From the NCBI GenBank assembly GCA_018608405.1, contig JABAZP010000036.1:95684-159683 (forward strand): 64,000 bases of DNA. The letters are read 5' to 3'. Below the pieces are notes generated by a model. It worked only from the letters and a program-made list of their open reading frames with translations. It was not told the DNA's origin and made no database searches. A program made the translations under genes and the position numbers. Every line of letters begins with the position of its first letter. Position 1 is the first letter of the stretch. This stretch comes from Flavobacteriales bacterium (lineage in GTDB: Bacteria; Bacteroidota; Bacteroidia; Flavobacteriales_E; Vicingaceae). Below, one piece after another: positions 29,018-39,116 of this stretch.

Positions 29018-29983
29018 TTGAAAAATTCACAAGAAATAAAAGCTATAGCAATAGAAACGCTTGAAATTGAACGAGATTCTATCCACAACCTAATTTCAAC
29101 TATTGATGAGGAGTTTTCAAATGTTGTTGAAGCAATTTATCATTCTAACGGTAGGTTAGTCGTTAGTGGAATAGGTAAGAGTGCTATTATTGCTCAAAAG
29201 ATAGTTGCCACGCTGAATTCAACAGGTACTCCTTCATTATTTATGCATGCGGCAGACGCAATTCATGGAGATCTAGGAATGGTGCAATCCGATGACTTAG
29301 TCATCTTGATTTCTAAGAGTGGCAATACTCCTGAGGTGAAAGTTTTGGTGCCACTGATAAAGGCTTTAGGCAATAAGTTAATTGCTTTAACAGGGAGCTT
29401 TGATTCTTTTTTGGCACAACAAGCAGATTATAAATTAAGTTGTGCAGTAGATCAAGAGGCGTGTCCTAATAATCTAGCTCCTACGAACAGCACCACGGCA
29501 CAGATGGTTATGGGCGATGCTTTAGCTGTTTGTTTAATTAAGTGCCGCGACTTTGGAAGTAAAGATTTTGCTAAATATCATCCTGGGGGAGCGCTAGGTA
29601 AAAAGTTGTACTTGAGAGTTTCTGATTTGTATGAGCAAAACGAGAAGCCACAAGTTGGTTTAAAAGCCTCCTTGAAAGAGGTGATTATAGAAATATCTAG
29701 TAAAAGATTAGGGGTGACAGCCGTTGTAGATAATGAAAGGTTGGTTGGTATTATTACTGATGGAGATTTGCGTAGAATGTTAAGTCGTGAAGTTGATCTT
29801 CAAAAGTTGACCGCTGAAGATATTTATACTAAAAACCCGAAAACACTAGAAGATGGTGCTATGGCGATTGAAGCGGCTGCAAGGATGAAAGAATTGAACA
29901 TTTCGCAACTGCTTATTACGAAAGGGAATCAATATGTTGGAGTTGTGCATTTTCATGACTTATTAAAAGAAGGGTTGATATAA
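29018..29983 (+). CDS. kpsF: KpsF/GutQ-type arabinose-5-phosphate isomerase
   Basis: A 321-residue enzyme converting D-ribulose-5-phosphate to D-arabinose-5-phosphate, the first step to Kdo of lipopolysaccharide. The SIS domain spans about 30-180 (GRLVVSGIGKSAIIAQKI, LISKSGNTPEVK, HPGGALGKKL) and two CBS domains follow (GIITDGDLRRML; NISQLLITKGNQYVGVVHFHDLLKEG). The start is TTG at 29018; the nearby ATG at 29010 is out of frame and stops at once. tatC starts two bases after the stop. Confidence 0.93.
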   Translation: MKNSQEIKAIAIETLEIERDSIHNLISTIDEEFSNVVEAIYHSNGRLVVSGIGKSAIIAQKIVATLNSTGTPSLFMHAADAIHGDLGMVQSDDLVILISKSGNTPEVKVLVPLIKALGNKLIALTGSFDSFLAQQADYKLSCAVDQEACPNNLAPTNSTTAQMVMGDALAVCLIKCRDFGSKDFAKYHPGGALGKKLYLRVSDLYEQNEKPQVGLKASLKEVIIEISSKRLGVTAVVDNERLVGIITDGDLRRMLSREVDLQKLTAEDIYTKNPKTLEDGAMAIEAAARMKELNISQLLITKGNQYVGVVHFHDLLKEGLI

Positions 29984-29984
29984 C

Positions 29985-30812
29985 ATGGCAATGGATCAAA
30001 GTTTTGATGAAGAAGAAGAAGGTAAAATGTCTTTTCTCGCCCACTTGGAAGTACTGCGGTGGCACTTAATTCGAATCGTTGTAGCCATCATGATTGGTGC
30101 TATAGCAGCCTTTATTTTTAAATCTTTTATTTTTGATTTAGTTGTTTTGGCTCCGGCTCACAATACCTTTTTAACCTATCGACTTTTCTGTCAGTTGTCA
30201 GAGCTTTTAAACCTAGGAAGAGCCTTGTGTTTTGATGATTTAACCTTCAATTTGGTAAACCTTACCATGGCAGGTCAATTTTCAATGCACCTCATTGTTT
30301 CTTTTATTGCGGGAATAATAATGGCCTTTCCATACATTCTTTTTGAAGTATGGAGATTTATTAAACCAGCTCTTAAATCAGGAGAGTCGAATTATGCTAA
30401 GGGACTTGTTTTTTGGGGTTCTTTTTTATTTATTTCAGGAGTTCTGTTTGGGTATTACATGATTACTCCCCTCTCAGTTCAGTTTTTAGGAGGTTACTCT
30501 GTAAGTGAAATGATTGTAAATCAAATTAGCTTGAAATCTTATATTTCAACAGTAACGACGATTACACTTTCTACCGGCTTAATTTTTCAATTGCCAATTT
30601 TGGTTTACTTCTTATCTAAAATAGGAATCGTAACACCTAAATTGATGAAAGCATATCGTCGACATGCAATTATAGCAGTCCTTTTGCTCTCAGGATTGAT
30701 TACACCTCCTGACCTAACGAGTCAGGTGTTGGTTTCAATGCCACTGTTGTTACTGTATGAAGTCAGTATCTTGATTTCAAAAATGGTTGAGAAAAAGGCG
30801 GAAAAATCTTAA
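29985..30812 (+). CDS. tatC: Twin-arginine translocase subunit TatC
   Basis: A 275-residue inner-membrane protein with six helices. It starts with the family block MSFLAHLEVLRWHLIRI, which recognises the twin-arginine signal, and has the conserved FxxPYILFEVWRFIKPALKSGE segment and the LSTGLIFQLPILVYFL helix. It exports folded proteins. No tatA or tatB lies next to it; they must be elsewhere. It sits two bases after kpsF, so it is probably co-transcribed. Confidence 0.96.
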   Translation: MAMDQSFDEEEEGKMSFLAHLEVLRWHLIRIVVAIMIGAIAAFIFKSFIFDLVVLAPAHNTFLTYRLFCQLSELLNLGRALCFDDLTFNLVNLTMAGQFSMHLIVSFIAGIIMAFPYILFEVWRFIKPALKSGESNYAKGLVFWGSFLFISGVLFGYYMITPLSVQFLGGYSVSEMIVNQISLKSYISTVTTITLSTGLIFQLPILVYFLSKIGIVTPKLMKAYRRHAIIAVLLLSGLITPPDLTSQVLVSMPLLLLYEVSILISKMVEKKAEKS

Positions 30813-30886
30813 CAACTTAATAAGGCAATCTTCTCTTGTAGCAAACAAGAATACTTATTTTTAACGGCAGTTATTTTAACAAGAGA

Positions 30887-33358
30887 ATGAGTACTACAAA
30901 AATTCAACTTTGGCTAGCCTTTAGTTGTATATTTCTTTTTTCGTCTGCTTTATTTGCTCAGAAAACCATTGTTTCCGGGGTGGTGACAGATGGATTAACA
31001 GGTGAAACTTTACCTTTTGTTAATTTACTTTTTAAGAATTCGAAGGTTGGAACTTCAACCGATATTGACGGTAAATTTAGAATCGAAACGTACTACCCAA
31101 CAGATTCACTTCAAGCAAGCTTTATCGGTTACAAGACGTTAGCTAAGAGGGTAAGGAAAGAGGAGCAGCAGGTGATCAACTTTAAACTAGCGTCTGGCTC
31201 TGTTGCAGTTGATGAGGTAGTGGTTACGTATCAAGGAAACCCTGCTCATGAAATTTTGGATAGAGTGTACAACTACAAAGAGGTGAATAATCGCGAGAAG
31301 TATGACGCTTATCAATACGAGGTATACAATAAAGTAGAATTTGATTTAAACAACATCACAGAAGACTTCAAGAATCGAAAAATGTTCAACAAGTTTCAAT
31401 TCATTTTTGATTTTGTGGATTCTACATCAGCAGACAAAGAGTATTTGCCCATGTTTATGACAGAGTCTGTTTCTGATTTTTATTACAGGAGAGAGCCAAA
31501 GTCTGAGAAGGAGTATATTAAGGCATCTCAAGTTTCTGGAACTTCGAACGAGAGTATCACTCAGTTTTTGGGTGATATGTACCAGAATGTAAATATTTAT
31601 GAAAACTACATTAGTGTTTTCGGGAAATCATTTGTAAGTCCAATAGCAAACTTTGGAAAGACCTTTTACCGTTACTATTTGGTTGATAGTTTGGTGATTG
31701 ATGGAAGTTATTGTTATCAAATTGATTTTACACCTAGGCAAAATCAAGAACCTGTATTTTCTGGAACAATGTGGATAAACGACACCACCTATGCGATCAA
31801 ACAGATCGAAGCAAAAATAAATCAGGACGCAAATATTAACTTCATCAATGGCTTTTCTGTGAAGCAAAAGTATAAAAGAGTGGAAGGGAAGTACTGGATG
31901 TTGGAAAAAGATGAGTTGACAGTAGATTTTGAGCTTGGGGAAAAAGTGATGGGGTTATATGGTCGAAAAAATACTTCATATCAAAAATTTAAGATAAATG
32001 AACTGGCAGAACCCAAATTTTATGAGGGAATAGATAATGTTACCGTCCAAAAAGGTGCAAACCTAAAAGGTAAAGAGTTTTGGGAAACCGCGAGACACGA
32101 CACCTTAACGGCTAACCAATTGGGAATATATAAAATGGTGGATTCAGTTAAAAATGTTCCTGCATTTAAAACAATGTTAGACGTGGTACAATTGGTTTTT
32201 ACCGGCTACCACTTGACGGGAAACTTTGAACTAGGCCCTTATTTTAAGACATATAGCTACAATGCTGTAGAAGGTCACCGTTTTCGTTTTGGAGGAAGAA
32301 CGAGCAATGATTTTAGCACTAGATTGCAATTGCATGGCTATTTAGCTTATGGACTTTTAGATAATCGATTTAAATATGGGGCAGGGGTTTTATATAAATT
32401 AAAAGACAATCCAAGGCAATGGGTAAGTTTTGATTATAAGAGAGATTTAGAACAGTTGGGGCAAAGTCAAAATGCATTTTCCGAAGACAATATTCTTTCC
32501 TCTTTTTTGAGAAGAAATCCGAACGATAAATTAACCGACGTAGAATCTTATTCTACAAGCTATAAACGTGAATGGATTACAGGTTTTACGAACTCCTTTA
32601 TGTTCAGGCATCGAGTTATGCGTCCGGTGGGTTCACTGGAGTATCGCAGATTCGTACCAAATCCTGAAATAGGAATTATTGATGACGAGGCAATCAGGAC
32701 TTCTGAATTTAGCTTGTACACCCGCTTTGCTTACAAAGAAAAGTACGTCGATGGAGAATTTGAAAGAATAAGTTTAGGAACAAAGTATCCTATTTTAGAG
32801 TTGCAACTCGGTTTTGGCATAAAAGACTTTTTAGATAGTGATTACAACTATCAGAAATTTGAGATTGCGGTTTTAGATAAAATTCGAACAGGAATCTTCG
32901 GCTACACAGACTTCCGAGTAACAGCGGGAAAATACTTTGGAACTTTACCTTTTACATTGCTTGAAATTCACAACGGAAACGAAACCTACTTTTTCGATAA
33001 GCGAGCATTTAACCTTATGAATTTTTTCGAATTTGTAAGTGATGAGTACGCTACGCTTATGATTGATCATCATTTTGATGGATTCTTCTTAAATAAATTT
33101 CCGGTTATGCAAAAGCTAAAGTGGCGTGAAGTTATTTCTTTGCGAACGGTGGCAGGGAAATTGAGTGACCGGCATAGAACCGAATTGATTTTTCCTGAAA
33201 CCTCTTATGAATTAGATGTGCCTTATGTTGAATTGGCAGTTGGCATTGAAAATATTTTTAAGTTTATACGAATAGACGGTTTGAAGCGTTTGAATTACTT
33301 GGACCATGAAAATGTTTCTGAATATGGAATTAGAGGGACATTAGATATTAAATTTTAA
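30887..33358 (+). CDS. DUF5686 outer-membrane protein with carboxypeptidase-like regulatory domain
   Basis: An 823-residue envelope protein. A signal peptide (to SALFAQ, about residue 25) precedes a CarboxypepD_reg-like beta-sandwich ([28 protein letters not shown] to about residue 105), then a DUF5686-type region and a long C-terminal part of alternating strands that ends DIKF, typical of an outer-membrane barrel. The function is not known; TonB-box or plug features are absent, so it is not a TonB receptor. lptB starts two bases after the stop. Confidence 0.88.
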   Translation: MSTTKIQLWLAFSCIFLFSSALFAQKTIVSGVVTDGLTGETLPFVNLLFKNSKVGTSTDIDGKFRIETYYPTDSLQASFIGYKTLAKRVRKEEQQVINFKLASGSVAVDEVVVTYQGNPAHEILDRVYNYKEVNNREKYDAYQYEVYNKVEFDLNNITEDFKNRKMFNKFQFIFDFVDSTSADKEYLPMFMTESVSDFYYRREPKSEKEYIKASQVSGTSNESITQFLGDMYQNVNIYENYISVFGKSFVSPIANFGKTFYRYYLVDSLVIDGSYCYQIDFTPRQNQEPVFSGTMWINDTTYAIKQIEAKINQDANINFINGFSVKQKYKRVEGKYWMLEKDELTVDFELGEKVMGLYGRKNTSYQKFKINELAEPKFYEGIDNVTVQKGANLKGKEFWETARHDTLTANQLGIYKMVDSVKNVPAFKTMLDVVQLVFTGYHLTGNFELGPYFKTYSYNAVEGHRFRFGGRTSNDFSTRLQLHGYLAYGLLDNRFKYGAGVLYKLKDNPRQWVSFDYKRDLEQLGQSQNAFSEDNILSSFLRRNPNDKLTDVESYSTSYKREWITGFTNSFMFRHRVMRPVGSLEYRRFVPNPEIGIIDDEAIRTSEFSLYTRFAYKEKYVDGEFERISLGTKYPILELQLGFGIKDFLDSDYNYQKFEIAVLDKIRTGIFGYTDFRVTAGKYFGTLPFTLLEIHNGNETYFFDKRAFNLMNFFEFVSDEYATLMIDHHFDGFFLNKFPVMQKLKWREVISLRTVAGKLSDRHRTELIFPETSYELDVPYVELAVGIENIFKFIRIDGLKRLNYLDHENVSEYGIRGTLDIKF

Positions 33359-33360
33359 CC

Positions 33361-34110
33361 ATGAAGTTACGGGCAGAAAATATCATCAAAAAATACAAGA
33401 AACGAACTGTTGTTAAAGGTGTATCAATCGATGTAAATCAAGGGGAAATTGTGGGTTTGTTAGGGCCAAATGGTGCAGGGAAAACTACCTCATTTTATAT
33501 GATTGTTGGACTCGTCACGCCAAATGAAGGAAAGATTTTTTTGGATGGTGAAGATATTACTGATTTGCCCATGTACAAAAGAGCCCAAAAAGGGATTGGT
33601 TACTTGGCGCAGGAGGCATCCATTTTTCGGAAACTTTCCGTTGAGGATAATATATTGGCCATACTTGAAATGACAAAGCTTTCTAAGTCGGAGCAAAAAG
33701 AGAAATTAGAAAACTTGTTGGACGAATTCGGACTACAACATGTTCGTAAAAACAGGGGTGATTTACTTTCTGGAGGAGAACGGCGAAGAACTGAAATAGC
33801 ACGCTGTCTGGCAACAGATCCTAAGTTCATTTTGTTAGATGAGCCGTTTGCCGGAGTGGATCCTATTGCTGTAGAAGATATTCAGGCAATTGTAGCCTCT
33901 TTAAAAGAAAAAAACATTGGGATTTTGATTACAGACCACAATGTAGATGAAACATTAGCGATAACAGATCGTACCTATTTGTTATTTGAGGGAAACATTT
34001 TAAAAGCAGGGACAGCTGAAGAGTTAGCTGAAGATGAACAAGTTCGAAAAGTATATCTAGGTAAAAACTTTGAGCTTAAGAGGAACCCTCTATTCGCAAA
34101 GAAAGACTAG
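33361..34110 (+). CDS. lptB: LPS export ABC transporter ATP-binding protein LptB
   Basis: A 249-residue ABC ATPase: Walker A GPNGAGKT at 35-42, signature [15 protein letters not shown] and Walker [14 protein letters not shown], with the LptB-typical motif [20 protein letters not shown]. With LptFG it extracts LPS from the inner membrane. It starts two bases after the DUF5686 gene, so the two are likely coupled. LptE is encoded at 9895-10407; LptF/G are not in the window. Confidence 0.95.
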   Translation: MKLRAENIIKKYKKRTVVKGVSIDVNQGEIVGLLGPNGAGKTTSFYMIVGLVTPNEGKIFLDGEDITDLPMYKRAQKGIGYLAQEASIFRKLSVEDNILAILEMTKLSKSEQKEKLENLLDEFGLQHVRKNRGDLLSGGERRRTEIARCLATDPKFILLDEPFAGVDPIAVEDIQAIVASLKEKNIGILITDHNVDETLAITDRTYLLFEGNILKAGTAEELAEDEQVRKVYLGKNFELKRNPLFAKKD

Positions 34111-34160
34111 TATTCTTAAATCTTCGAAGTTATCTGCTCTTTAGAAAAGGCAAAAATTAA

Positions 34161-34412
34161 CTACACGGCTTCTACTTGGTAGGTATAGCTTTCCATTAAG
34201 TGGTTGGCTAAAATCTTTTTACACGCCTGTTCAACTTTTGCTTCGGCAGTAGCCTTGTCGGTTGCATCAATTTCTAAAGTAATGTGCTTTCCAATTCTTA
34301 CATTGCCTATTTCAGCCAAATCTAAGTTCTTCAAACTAGATGTAACTGCCTTTCCTTGAGGGTCTAAAAGTGCCTTTAATGGCATGATGTCGATTTCTGC
34401 TTTGAACTTCAT
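34161..34412 (-). CDS. purS: Phosphoribosylformylglycinamidine synthase subunit PurS
   Basis: An 83-residue protein with the PurS layout: MPLKALLDPQGKAVTSSLKNL, then VRIGKHITLEIDATDKATAEAKVEQACKKILANHLMESYTYQV. PurS bridges PurL and PurQ in de novo purine synthesis. Neither purL nor purQ is adjacent. Its start shares one base with the pssA stop, so it is translated after pssA. The 50-bp gap to lptB is convergent. Confidence 0.9.
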   Translation of the reverse strand: MKFKAEIDIMPLKALLDPQGKAVTSSLKNLDLAEIGNVRIGKHITLEIDATDKATAEAKVEQACKKILANHLMESYTYQVEAV

Positions 34413-35122
34413 TACTTTACTTGTAGGTTATTGTGTATGATTGATAAAATCAGATACAAAAGTAGGATAAATGGAATTGCTGCGAAAAGAAAAAGTGTAA
34501 ATAAAACAACTGAAATTCCAATGAGTAAAAATCGAAACTGGTTACTGTTCCAGTTTAAGTTTTTAAATTTTAGAGCCAACAAAGGCAATTCTGCTATGAG
34601 CAAGTAAGAGAATACTAGAATTGCTGAAATTATAAAGAAAAAAGAGTCAAATGCAGGAAGCATGAAGTCTACTCGTATGAAATGAATGTCATTTTCTACT
34701 TGCCAATATATTAGTGGAATTGAAATCCAGAACAATGCATTTGCCGGGGTTGGAACACCAATAAAAGAGGTGGTTTGCCTATCGTCTATGTTGAATTTTG
34801 CTAAACGAACGGCGGAGAAAATTGCAATTAAAAATGCCAAATAGTTATAAATGCTGTAATCGATTTGATTTAACCATTCAAATGCTAAATAAGCAGGCAC
34901 TAGGCCAAAAGTTACCATATCTGCAAGAGAATCCAATTGAGCACCAAGTTCGGAGCCAACATTTAATGCTCGAGCAGCTAAGCCATCAAAGAAATCAAAA
35001 AAAGCGCCTAATAATACAAGTAAGGAGGCAACTAAGAAATTACCTTCAGCAATTTGTGTTATTGCTAAGCATCCGCAGAGCAGATTCGCAGAAGTGATTG
35101 CGTGTGGGATTATATTCTTCAA
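34412..35122 (-). CDS. pssA: CDP-diacylglycerol-serine O-phosphatidyltransferase
   Basis: A 236-residue membrane protein of the CDP-alcohol phosphatidyltransferase family. The active-site motif D-G-x2-A-R-x8-G-x3-D-x3-D is present at residues 46-68 (Asp46, Asp64, Asp68). It makes phosphatidylserine, the precursor of phosphatidylethanolamine. About eight hydrophobic helices are seen. The start is TTG at 35122; the family's usual N-terminus (IPHAITSANLLCGCLAI) begins there. A TAnnTTTG box lies 14 bases upstream. It forms an operon with purS. Confidence 0.93.
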   Translation of the reverse strand: MKNIIPHAITSANLLCGCLAITQIAEGNFLVASLLVLLGAFFDFFDGLAARALNVGSELGAQLDSLADMVTFGLVPAYLAFEWLNQIDYSIYNYLAFLIAIFSAVRLAKFNIDDRQTTSFIGVPTPANALFWISIPLIYWQVENDIHFIRVDFMLPAFDSFFFIISAILVFSYLLIAELPLLALKFKNLNWNSNQFRFLLIGISVVLFTLFLFAAIPFILLLYLILSIIHNNLQVK

Positions 35123-35136
35123 CTCTTTCTTTTAAA

Positions 35137-35144
35137 CAAAAGTA
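35137..35144 (-). promoter_or_regulatory. -7 box TACTTTTG of pssA-purS
   Basis: Exact minus-strand TAnnTTTG element 14 bases before the TTG start of pssA; it implies a leader of only a few bases. Confidence 0.5.
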
Positions 35145-35290
35145 GGGATAATAATTATCTGTAATTGGTATCAAATAAAGGTGTTTCGACGAATGAAAGA
35201 ACATTTTTACGATTATTATGAATAATTTTAAACTTTAGGAAATAAAGACTGCTTTTTTTAGTTTACAGTGGTGAATTTCAAATCTATTTT

Positions 35291-36364
35291 ATGCAGTTGC
35301 GAACTATCTTGTTAGGGTTATTTATGTGTTTTTCGAGCATCAGCTTGTTGGCGCAAGTTAAGTATAGTAACGAATTTCTTAAAATAGGTGTTGGAGCTCG
35401 AGCTTTGGGAATGTCAAATTCCGCTATCGCAGGTACGCACGACGTTACCTCTTCTTATTGGAATCCTGCAGGTTTAGTTCGAATGGAAGACGATTATCAG
35501 TTGGCTGCCATGCACGCAGAAATTTTTGCCGGAATCGCTGGATACAATTATTTTGGATTAGGGTTGAAGTTAGATGACAAAAGTGCTATTTCTGTTTCCT
35601 TGATTCGTTTTGGGGTAGACGACATTCCAAATACATCTCGTTTAATTGATAATGAAGGAAATATCGATTTTAATAGGGTAGCGTTTTTCTCGGCTGCTGA
35701 CTATGCAGGAATTTTTAGTTATTCTAGGAAAACTAATATTGAGGGACTTTCATTAGGCGGGAATGCAAAGATTATTCACCGTAGAGTGGGAGACTTTTCA
35801 AAAGCCTGGGGTTTTGGTTTGGATGCCGGTGCTCAATACGTAAAGAATAATTGGACTTTTGCAGCAATGGGCCGAGACATAACGGGAACATTTAATGCTT
35901 GGACAACTGATTTAGATGAAGAAACAGAACAAACTTTTATAGCAACCGGCAATGACTTACCAGGAAGCAGTGTTGAAGTTACAGTTCCCGAATTGGCATT
36001 AGGGGCGAATAGAGCATTTCAATTAACATCGAAAATAGCTCTTGAAGCTGAATTAAATTTAGTGAACACCTTTGACGGTAAGCGAAATACATTGTTTCGG
36101 ACGAATTTTGTCTCTATGGATCCAAACTTAGGGATAGAGGCTTCCTTAAATAATAAAATATTTCTAAGAGGAGGGGTCGGTAATTTTCAGGTTACCACGG
36201 ATATTAGTGGAAATAGATTAACAACCGTCCAACCTAATTTCGGACTAGGAGTGAAATTTTCTTACTTCACCATAGACTATGCATTTACTAATTTGGGAGA
36301 AGTGTCTGTGGCTCAAAGTTCTAATATTTTTTCATTAAGGATTGATATAAATAAAGGCCAGTGA
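35291..36364 (+). CDS. porV2: PorV/PorQ-family protein (PorV2-like)
   Basis: A 357-residue outer-membrane barrel protein. It has a signal peptide (to SLLAQ, residue 21) and the family block FLKIGVGARALGMSNSAIAGTHDVTSSYWNPAGLV. PorV shuttles T9SS cargo from the translocon to the sortase PorU; the PorV2 branch is usually paired with a PorU2 protein. The name rests on this pairing and is moderately secure. The next gene begins with a GTGA overlap, so the pair was translationally coupled, but the partner is degenerate here. Confidence 0.8.
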   Translation: MQLRTILLGLFMCFSSISLLAQVKYSNEFLKIGVGARALGMSNSAIAGTHDVTSSYWNPAGLVRMEDDYQLAAMHAEIFAGIAGYNYFGLGLKLDDKSAISVSLIRFGVDDIPNTSRLIDNEGNIDFNRVAFFSAADYAGIFSYSRKTNIEGLSLGGNAKIIHRRVGDFSKAWGFGLDAGAQYVKNNWTFAAMGRDITGTFNAWTTDLDEETEQTFIATGNDLPGSSVEVTVPELALGANRAFQLTSKIALEAELNLVNTFDGKRNTLFRTNFVSMDPNLGIEASLNNKIFLRGGVGNFQVTTDISGNRLTTVQPNFGLGVKFSYFTIDYAFTNLGEVSVAQSSNIFSLRIDINKGQ

Positions 36365-38121
36365 AAAAATTAGTATTTGTTTTTACATTACTTTTTACAC
36401 TACCCACTCTCTCTCAACCATTCGGTAATGAGTGGATTGATTATTCTCAAAACTATTACAAGATACCCATTGCAGAGAATGGTGTTTACAGAATTTCATT
36501 TCAAACTCTTTTAGCGGCAGGGGTTCCTGTTACTTCTGTGGATCCTAATAATTACCAACTTTTTGCAAAAGGAGAAGAGATTCCATTATGCATAGATGGA
36601 GAGAGCGATGGGGTCTTCGATGTAATAGATTACTTGGAGTTTTATGGTGAAAAAAACGATGGCTGGTTAGATACTGCTCTATACGAGGGTAGGACAAATC
36701 AACCAAACCCATATTACAGTTTGATTAATGATACGTTAAATTATTTTTTGACTTGGAATAGTTCAGCGAATAATCTGCGGTATCAAGAGGAAAATGCGAT
36801 TGACTTTGGTAATTATTTAAAGGCTCCTTGAATTTTAAATGAAATTTTACAAATTTATAATTCGAGCTATTATGATGGTAGGATCTTAAGTAGTCAAGCG
36901 ACAAACCCTGAATACACAAGTGCAGAAGGGTGGATGGATAGTCCATTGACTTTGGGTAATGTTAAGTTTAAAACAATTTCAACGCCGAATAGATATGTGG
37001 GAGGCCCCTTTGTTGACTTTGAAATTCAGGTTGTCGGAGCATCTGATTGGCAAGGAGTATCAACTGGTGATCATCATTTAAGAATAACCTTTGGTAGTCA
37101 AACAGTGGACGAAGTATTTGAAGGCTACCAATTGAGGAAGATAAATAGAAGTTTTTCACCAACGGAATTAAGTCCAGCTAATAACTTGATACGATTTGAA
37201 AGTATAGACGATTTAAATGTTGGTGTTGATCGAACGGCATTGGCATACATGAAAATCAGATATCCTCAATCCTTGAGTCTATCAAATGCGAACTATTATG
37301 AGTTCTATCTAGAAGACGCGAACTTGCAGTCAGCACAGTACCTAGAATTGCTATCATTTAATGGTGGGCCCGACGCTATTTTATACGATTTGTCGAACCG
37401 AAAGAAAATTAGAGTGATTGAAAGTTTAAGTAACCACCGAATGATTGTTCCCAGCGGAAGAGGGCTTAAGAAATGTGTTATCCTCAACAAGAATGAGGTA
37501 AAAATGGTCAGCAAAATTTCACCAGTTGAAGGAACGGGAACTTTCACCAACCATGCTGCAAATATTTCAGATACTGCTTTTCTAGTTATTTCTCACACCG
37601 ACTTATTGGTGGGAGCAAGTAATTATACAAATTATCGCCAATCTCAGGGAACCTATTCTGCTTTAGTGGATATTGAAACACTTTACGATCAGTATGCTTA
37701 TGGAATAAGTAAGCACCCCATGTCGATTCGAAATTTTGTGAATCAAGTCGAATTTGAAGCAATCAATAAGGCTATGGTCACCAACATGTTGAATTATCCA
37801 AACCCATTTTCTACATCCACTAGGTTTGTTTTTACCTTAACCGGAAGTGAAATTCCACAAGAAGTTCAAATTCAGATTATGACTGTTACTGGAAAGGTTG
37901 TTCAAGAAATTGATGAAATGGAGTTAGGGCCATTAAGAATTGGGAATAACATGACAGAGTTTGCGTGGGATGGAAAAGATGAGTTTGGGGACCAATTGGC
38001 AAACGGAGTATACTTGTACCGTGTAAAGATGAAGTTAAACGGAACAAATATAGACCGAAGGGAATCTTCTGTCGATAAGTCGTTTGTTAGAAATTTTGGT
38101 AAAATGTACTTGCTGCGATAA
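36361..38121 (+). pseudogene. porU2: Degenerate porU2-type T9SS sortase gene (internal TGA, protease domain lost)
   Basis: One continuous frame interrupted by TGA at 36829-36831. Before it are 156 codons with signal peptide and the PorU-like start NEWIDYSQNYYKIPIAENGVYRIS. After it the same frame reads ILNEILQIYNSSYYDGRIL and on to residue 586, ending YLLR, with the PorU2 tail (NYPNPFSTSTRFVFTLTGSE, LGPLRIG, DEFGDQLANGVYLYRV). The C25 gingipain-type domain should follow FLVISHTDLLVGA...HPMSIRNFV near 37740, but the sequence jumps straight to the YPNPF tail. No catalytic His-Cys region remains. Full homologues are well over 1000 residues. It is therefore a pseudogene, or at most a non-catalytic remnant. 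Confidence 0.8.
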
Positions 38122-38139
38122 TACTTTTTTGATATTATC

Positions 38140-38147
38140 TACGTTTG
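38140..38147 (+). promoter_or_regulatory. -7 box TACGTTTG for the 38170 gene
   Basis: Exact TAnnTTTG element 22 bases before the ATG. It gives this gene its own promoter downstream of the porU2 remnant. No well-placed -33 element. Confidence 0.45.
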
Positions 38148-38169
38148 TACGAAAATTCAATTTTACACC

Positions 38170-39045
38170 ATGAAAAAAACAATGTTAGGTGCAATTATGA
38201 TCACCTCTCTCGCAATGGCAAGTGCACAGGAAACTGAAAATTCTGCGCTTCAAATTAGGGCAGCTAATGTTCAGTTTGGTTTGTTGAGCAGTAATTCGGT
38301 AGTTAGTAACCTAACTGATTTTCAAAAGTTAGCTCCTAATTCAGATTTCAAAGAGTCAGATTTAATAGGCTTTAAGACTCAAAATAGTTCTTTTGGCGCT
38401 TCAGGGCCTGCGTTTAGTGCAAATGTGGTTATGGCAAGACCGAACACTCAAAGTAATTCTCGTTTAAACACGGAATTTAGATTTGGAATTAGTTTTCAGC
38501 AGACAGACGTTCTTTCTTTGAGCTACACCAGGACAGATGAATTTAGAGTAGATACGCTAATGTCTTCAAGAAACGGAGATCAAATTTTTGTAGACTCTAT
38601 TTACTCTCAAGATTATTCTTTGGGTTACACTCAACGTCATGTTATGGTGGATGCAGATGTTACGATAAGTACCAACCCAATTAAACGATTCAAGTTTTAT
38701 GGAGGAGTGGGCTTGTCCTTGGGATTAAGCGTTTCTCCATACACCTCGATTTTTTATAATACGACAAGTGAATTGGAGCAAAGCGATAGTCAGTTTAACA
38801 CATTTGATCGTGAATGGGAATTGGATGGAACGTATGAGAAGTTTAGGAATAAGGGTGGCTTCTTCGGGAGGGTTTATGTTCCACTAGCAGTTGATTTTAG
38901 AATTGGAAAGAGAAAGGAGTCTCTTAGAAATTATCATTTGTTTTTAGAGTCTAGAACGAGCTTGATGTTTCAAAGTGTTCCTGAATTAAATTTACTCACC
39001 AACACAGCAACTGTAACTGGTTTTGGCTTGAGGTACGATTTTTAA
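38170..39045 (+). CDS. Outer-membrane beta-barrel protein, uncharacterised
   Basis: A 291-residue exported protein with a signal peptide (to ASAQE, about residue 19). The mature part has amphipathic alternation, the barrel-like segments FRFGISFQQTDVLSLSYTRTD and FKFYGGVGLSLGLSVSP, and ends with an aromatic residue (GFGLRYDF), all typical of Bacteroidota outer-membrane barrels. No specific family is recognised. It follows the porV2-porU2 remnant and has its own promoter box and a terminator. Confidence 0.75.
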   Translation: MKKTMLGAIMITSLAMASAQETENSALQIRAANVQFGLLSSNSVVSNLTDFQKLAPNSDFKESDLIGFKTQNSSFGASGPAFSANVVMARPNTQSNSRLNTEFRFGISFQQTDVLSLSYTRTDEFRVDTLMSSRNGDQIFVDSIYSQDYSLGYTQRHVMVDADVTISTNPIKRFKFYGGVGLSLGLSVSPYTSIFYNTTSELEQSDSQFNTFDREWELDGTYEKFRNKGGFFGRVYVPLAVDFRIGKRKESLRNYHLFLESRTSLMFQSVPELNLLTNTATVTGFGLRYDF

Positions 39046-39061
39046 GTTACTTCAAAACAAT

Positions 39062-39099
39062 AAAAAAGGCGGAATCCAAAGATGGAGTTCGCCTTTTTT
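39062..39099. terminator. Bidirectional terminator between convergent genes
   Basis: Arms 39062-39077 and 39084-39099, 16 positions with one mismatch and one G-U pair, 6-base loop, A-run on one side and T-run on the other. It serves the barrel gene on plus and the nuclease gene on minus. Confidence 0.85.
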
Positions 39100-39116
39100 G
39101 TTGAATTTATTTTAGG

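Noticed and set aside
30833..30849. Small hairpin CTTGT-AGCAA-ACAAG between tatC and the DUF5686 gene
   Set aside because: The stem is too short and AT-rich and has no proper T run; it could occur by chance.
36829..36831. TGA recoded as selenocysteine or tryptophan
   Set aside because: Other genes in the window use TGA as a normal stop (porV2, for example), no SECIS-like structure was noticed, and the gene has a second lesion.
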